From the NCBI GenBank assembly GCA_017517985.1, contig JAFWWX010000392.1, positions 1-8,219 on the forward strand: 8,219 bases of DNA, written 5' to 3'. The notes beneath the pieces are model-generated. The model was not told the origin of the DNA, searched no databases, and saw nothing but the letters and a program-made list of their open reading frames with translations. Position 1 is the first letter of the stretch. Each line of letters begins with the position of its first letter. Positions 6,547-8,219 of the stretch are shown in pieces. A program made the translations under genes and the position numbers. Source of the DNA: Clostridia bacterium (GTDB lineage Bacteria; Bacillota_A; Clostridia; Oscillospirales; CAG-382).

Positions 6547-6899
6547 TTATCCAACGTATGTGTCTTTTGGATCGGCGCCGTATGTATTGGCACCGATTGT
6601 TCCTTCTTTGAGTGAGAATACCAAAAGGATGATTGCTCCAACGACTGGAACAAATGCGATTAAAAGCCCCATGCCGACTTATCAATATCGTGTAGTCTGC
6701 GGAACGACAGGGAAAGTTCAGGTATCACAATAAACAAACTGTATAAGCTTGTGAGAAGCTTAATACCGATTATTCCATCAATTATTCCTAAAACAAATAC
6801 GATAACGGCACTGATAAGAGCAAACATCCAATATTCTGTTCTTCTTGCTCTGCCGCTGAAGTTACAGTAATTTTTAATTGCCTGTATATACCAACTCAT
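6547..6899 (-). pseudogene. DUF805 family membrane protein, one-base frameshift
   Basis: The start at 6899 has GGAG (6907-6910) 7 nt upstream. The first frame gives MSWYIQAIKNYCNFSGRARR, an EYW motif, two hydrophobic stretches (about residues 25-43 and 47-66) and SFRRLHDIDKSAWGF, then stops at 6660 after 79 residues. The missing DUF805 end is present directly downstream in another frame, from 6672 to 6547. It has a hydrophobic segment (LLIAFVPVVGAIILLVF) and the family-style end GANTYGADPKD. One extra G in the GGGG run at 6667-6670 would join them as KSAWGLLIAF and give 117 residues, a normal DUF805 length. So the gene is either newly broken or carries a sequencing error. DUF805 proteins are small inner-membrane proteins of unknown function. 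This is the last gene of the operon, 18 nt after the lipoprotein gene. Confidence 0.85.
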
Positions 6900-6917
6900 A
6901 AAATTGCTCCTTTAAAA

Positions 6918-7400
6918 TTAATATTCGATTTCGCCACCATGTTCTTTAGATAATTCTTCTAAAGCTTTGTTGTACTCATCGAGCAGGCTAACGGCTTCGC
7001 TAAGCTTTTCGGTTGCTGCGTTAATTGTATCATCATCCTGAGTTTCACAGCCTTCTGCAAGAGTTTCAAAAGCAACCTTATAAGTATCCATCATCTTAAC
7101 ATACTTATCTTTGATAGCTTTAACTTCTTCTGTTTCAGGGGTAATGTCCTTGAGTTTTTCAAGTGAACCGTTTACAAGAGGAAGAAGTGTATCGTCAATA
7201 CTTTTCTTAATAGCGGTATCGTCCTCAAGAGTTTCCCATGTTCCAACTTCTGCAGTAACCTGTGTATACTCAGCATTAACTTCTTTCATCTCAACATTCA
7301 AGAAGTTTTCCAAATCATCATAAACGGGATCTGAACCACAACCTGCAAGAAGTGTAACTGACATAACTACCATAAGTAAAAGTGAAAAAATCTTTTTCAT
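6918..7400 (-). CDS. Small lipoprotein of unknown function
   Basis: The 160-residue product has a lipoprotein signal peptide (MKKIFSLLLM, then a hydrophobic core) ending in the lipobox LLAGC, with C21 the lipidation site. After processing it should sit on the outer face of the cytoplasmic membrane. The mature part is acidic and almost entirely helix-forming, with long runs of E, K, L and A (for example residues 80-115 and 125-155), suggesting a helical bundle. C118 is the only other cysteine. I do not recognise the family and assign no function. AGGAGA (7408-7413) lies 7 nt before the ATG. The gene is flanked in the same direction by the SLH-protein frame (35 nt upstream) and DUF805 (18 nt downstream) with no terminator between, so they are probably co-transcribed. 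Confidence 0.85.
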   Translation of the reverse strand: MKKIFSLLLMVVMSVTLLAGCGSDPVYDDLENFLNVEMKEVNAEYTQVTAEVGTWETLEDDTAIKKSIDDTLLPLVNGSLEKLKDITPETEEVKAIKDKYVKMMDTYKVAFETLAEGCETQDDDTINAATEKLSEAVSLLDEYNKALEELSKEHGGEIEY

Positions 7401-7435
7401 AACAATCTCTCCTATATCCTTAGATTAAATTTTTA

Positions 7436-7615
7436 TTATTCGTCAAGCAAATCGCGTCTGCTTGCTTCTGACCACAAATCAAGTTCACGTGAATAAGGTC
7501 CGTCGCTCATATAGATATCACGTGTTCTGAAATCTTCTATTACTTTCTGAATGTTTTCGTACTCTGCAAGAAGTCTTTCGTCACTCATACTTGCAGGCGG
7601 AGTAAGTGTTCCGTA
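7436..7615 (-). other. In-frame coding continuation of the SLH protein after a TGA
   Basis: After the TGA at 7618-7616 the same frame stays open for 59 more codons and ends at tandem TAA TAA (7438-7433). The encoded stretch begins YGTLTPPASMSDERLL and includes EYENIQKVIEDF and SRELDLW. It is charged, helix-prone and coding-like, and reads naturally on from the PEDYTKQPD that precedes the stop. TGG at the stop would give a smooth PDWYGT join. No start codon with a ribosome site introduces this part, so it is probably the separated end of the SLH protein and not its own gene. Confidence 0.6.
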
Positions 7616-8219
7616 TCAGTCGGGCTGTTTTGTGTAATCTTCCGGCGGATTCGGATCAAGAACCATGCTTGTTACAGTCTGTGTTGCTTTCTTTTTCAAA
7701 TCTTTAATAAGCGCACTGTTATCTGTAGGAGCTACATGGTAACGATGAAGGAAGGTAACTATCTGTGCACGTGTGCAGGCAGTATCAGGTGTGAAGCTTG
7801 TTCCGCCTGTACCTGCGGTAATACCTTTTGTAACTGCCCATGAAACTGCTTTTTCAAGTTCGCTGCCTGCCGGAACATCTGAGAACGGAACTGTTTCAAC
7901 TGTAGGTGAACCTGCTGCTTTCCAGAAATATTCAACAGTGGAAGCACGTGTGCAAGGATCATTAGGACCAAACTTATGACCATCAGGTTTATAAATACCT
8001 TTCTCTTTTGCCCAGAGAGCTGCACCGCAGAAATAATCACTGAAGAATACATCACTGTAGAAATTCTTTGCAGTTGATTCGGGAGAACCTGCTGCACGCC
8101 AGAGGAATGTTAAAATCTGTGCTCTTGTGCAGGTTGTGTCGGGTGAGAATGTTGTGTTGCTTGTACCGCTTGTGATACCCTTATCTACTGCCCAGCTTAC
8201 AGGCTCAAAGAAATAGTCT
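7616..8219 (-). CDS. SLH-domain surface protein, C-terminal part (N-terminus outside window)
   Basis: Three S-layer homology repeats are visible, numbering from the Asp codon at 8218. Repeat 1 (truncated, about 1-45) has SWAVDKGITSGTS, FSPD and CTRAQILTFLWRAAG. Repeat 2 (54-103) has YSDV, ALWAKEKGI and CTRASTVEYFWKAAG. Repeat 3 (111-160) has PFSDV, SWAVTKGITAGTG, FTPD and CTRAQIVTFLHRY. SLH domains bind pyruvylated secondary cell-wall polymers and hold proteins on the Gram-positive cell surface. The TRAQ/TRAS positions correspond to the family's TRAE motif, and each is preceded by Cys. A roughly 40-residue Lys- and Pro-containing tail leads to a TGA at 7618-7616. The N-terminal functional part is outside the window, so the protein's role is unknown. 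Confidence 0.88.
   Translation of the reverse strand, partial: DYFFEPVSWAVDKGITSGTSNTTFSPDTTCTRAQILTFLWRAAGSPESTAKNFYSDVFFSDYFCGAALWAKEKGIYKPDGHKFGPNDPCTRASTVEYFWKAAGSPTVETVPFSDVPAGSELEKAVSWAVTKGITAGTGGTSFTPDTACTRAQIVTFLHRYHVAPTDNSALIKDLKKKATQTVTSMVLDPNPPEDYTKQPD

Noticed and set aside
7600..7618. Selenocysteine codon at the in-frame TGA of the SLH protein
   Set aside because: Only a weak 4-bp hairpin follows, no SECIS-like stem with a proper apical loop is visible, and SLH proteins are not a known selenoprotein family. A TGG-to-TGA change is simpler.
7759..8097. Minus-strand 112-codon open frame inside the SLH region
   Set aside because: It is a shifted-frame shadow of the SLH repeats, which are clear in the adjacent frame.
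1..8219. CRISPR array, transposase or phage integrase
   Set aside because: No spaced direct repeats beyond the terminator pair and no recombinase motifs were seen on either strand.

Overview
The window comes from an AT-rich, low-GC Gram-positive anaerobe of the Clostridia, most likely an Oscillospiraceae/Ruminococcaceae-type gut bacterium. This is inferred from the clostridial-style shikimate enzymes, Shine-Dalgarno sites of the GGAGG type, a secreted InlB B-repeat protein, SLH repeats carrying a CTRA(Q/S) signature, and a DUF6076-like remnant. UGA acts as a stop here (it ends aroQ and aroA), so the genetic code is standard.

Positions 1-5137 (+ strand) are one tightly packed aromatic amino acid operon: aroB (3' part only) - aroC - aroQ (type II dehydroquinase) - aroA - tyrA - DAHP synthase. 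Junctions are a TAATG overlap (aroB/aroC), a 32-nt gap (aroC/aroQ), two ATGA overlaps (aroQ/aroA and aroA/tyrA) and a 22-nt gap with a strong GGAGGAG site before the DAHP synthase. The set covers DAHP formation, dehydroquinate synthesis and dehydration, EPSP and chorismate formation, and the tyrosine branch. aroE, aroK and pheA are not in the window. The operon ends at an intrinsic terminator (5152-5174).

Positions 5138-5795 are a decayed junction. The operon terminator hairpin occurs again 190 bp downstream as a 27/29 match. The 161 bp between the copies have no credible gene, but contain small hairpins and, at both ends, tRNA-3'-end-like sequence facing outward. Next comes a 5'-truncated, frameshifted remnant of what looks like a DUF6076 C-terminus (to 5716), then two hairpins between convergent transcripts.

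Positions 5796-8219 (- strand) are surface or envelope genes. A small secreted protein with one InlB B-repeat (5796-6344) appears to be its own unit. Upstream of it, behind a terminator at 6476-6511, a probable three-gene operon reads SLH-domain protein (N-terminus outside the window) - lipoprotein - DUF805 membrane protein. Two of these three genes have broken frames: an in-frame TGA after the SLH repeats, and a one-base slip in a G-run in DUF805. Either the module is decaying or the assembly has local errors.

I found no CRISPR array, no intact mobile element, no complete tRNA or rRNA, and no clear new defence or biosynthetic system. The points most worth checking are the repeat-bracketed element at 5147-5365, the two broken frames in the surface operon, and the predicted NADP preference of TyrA.
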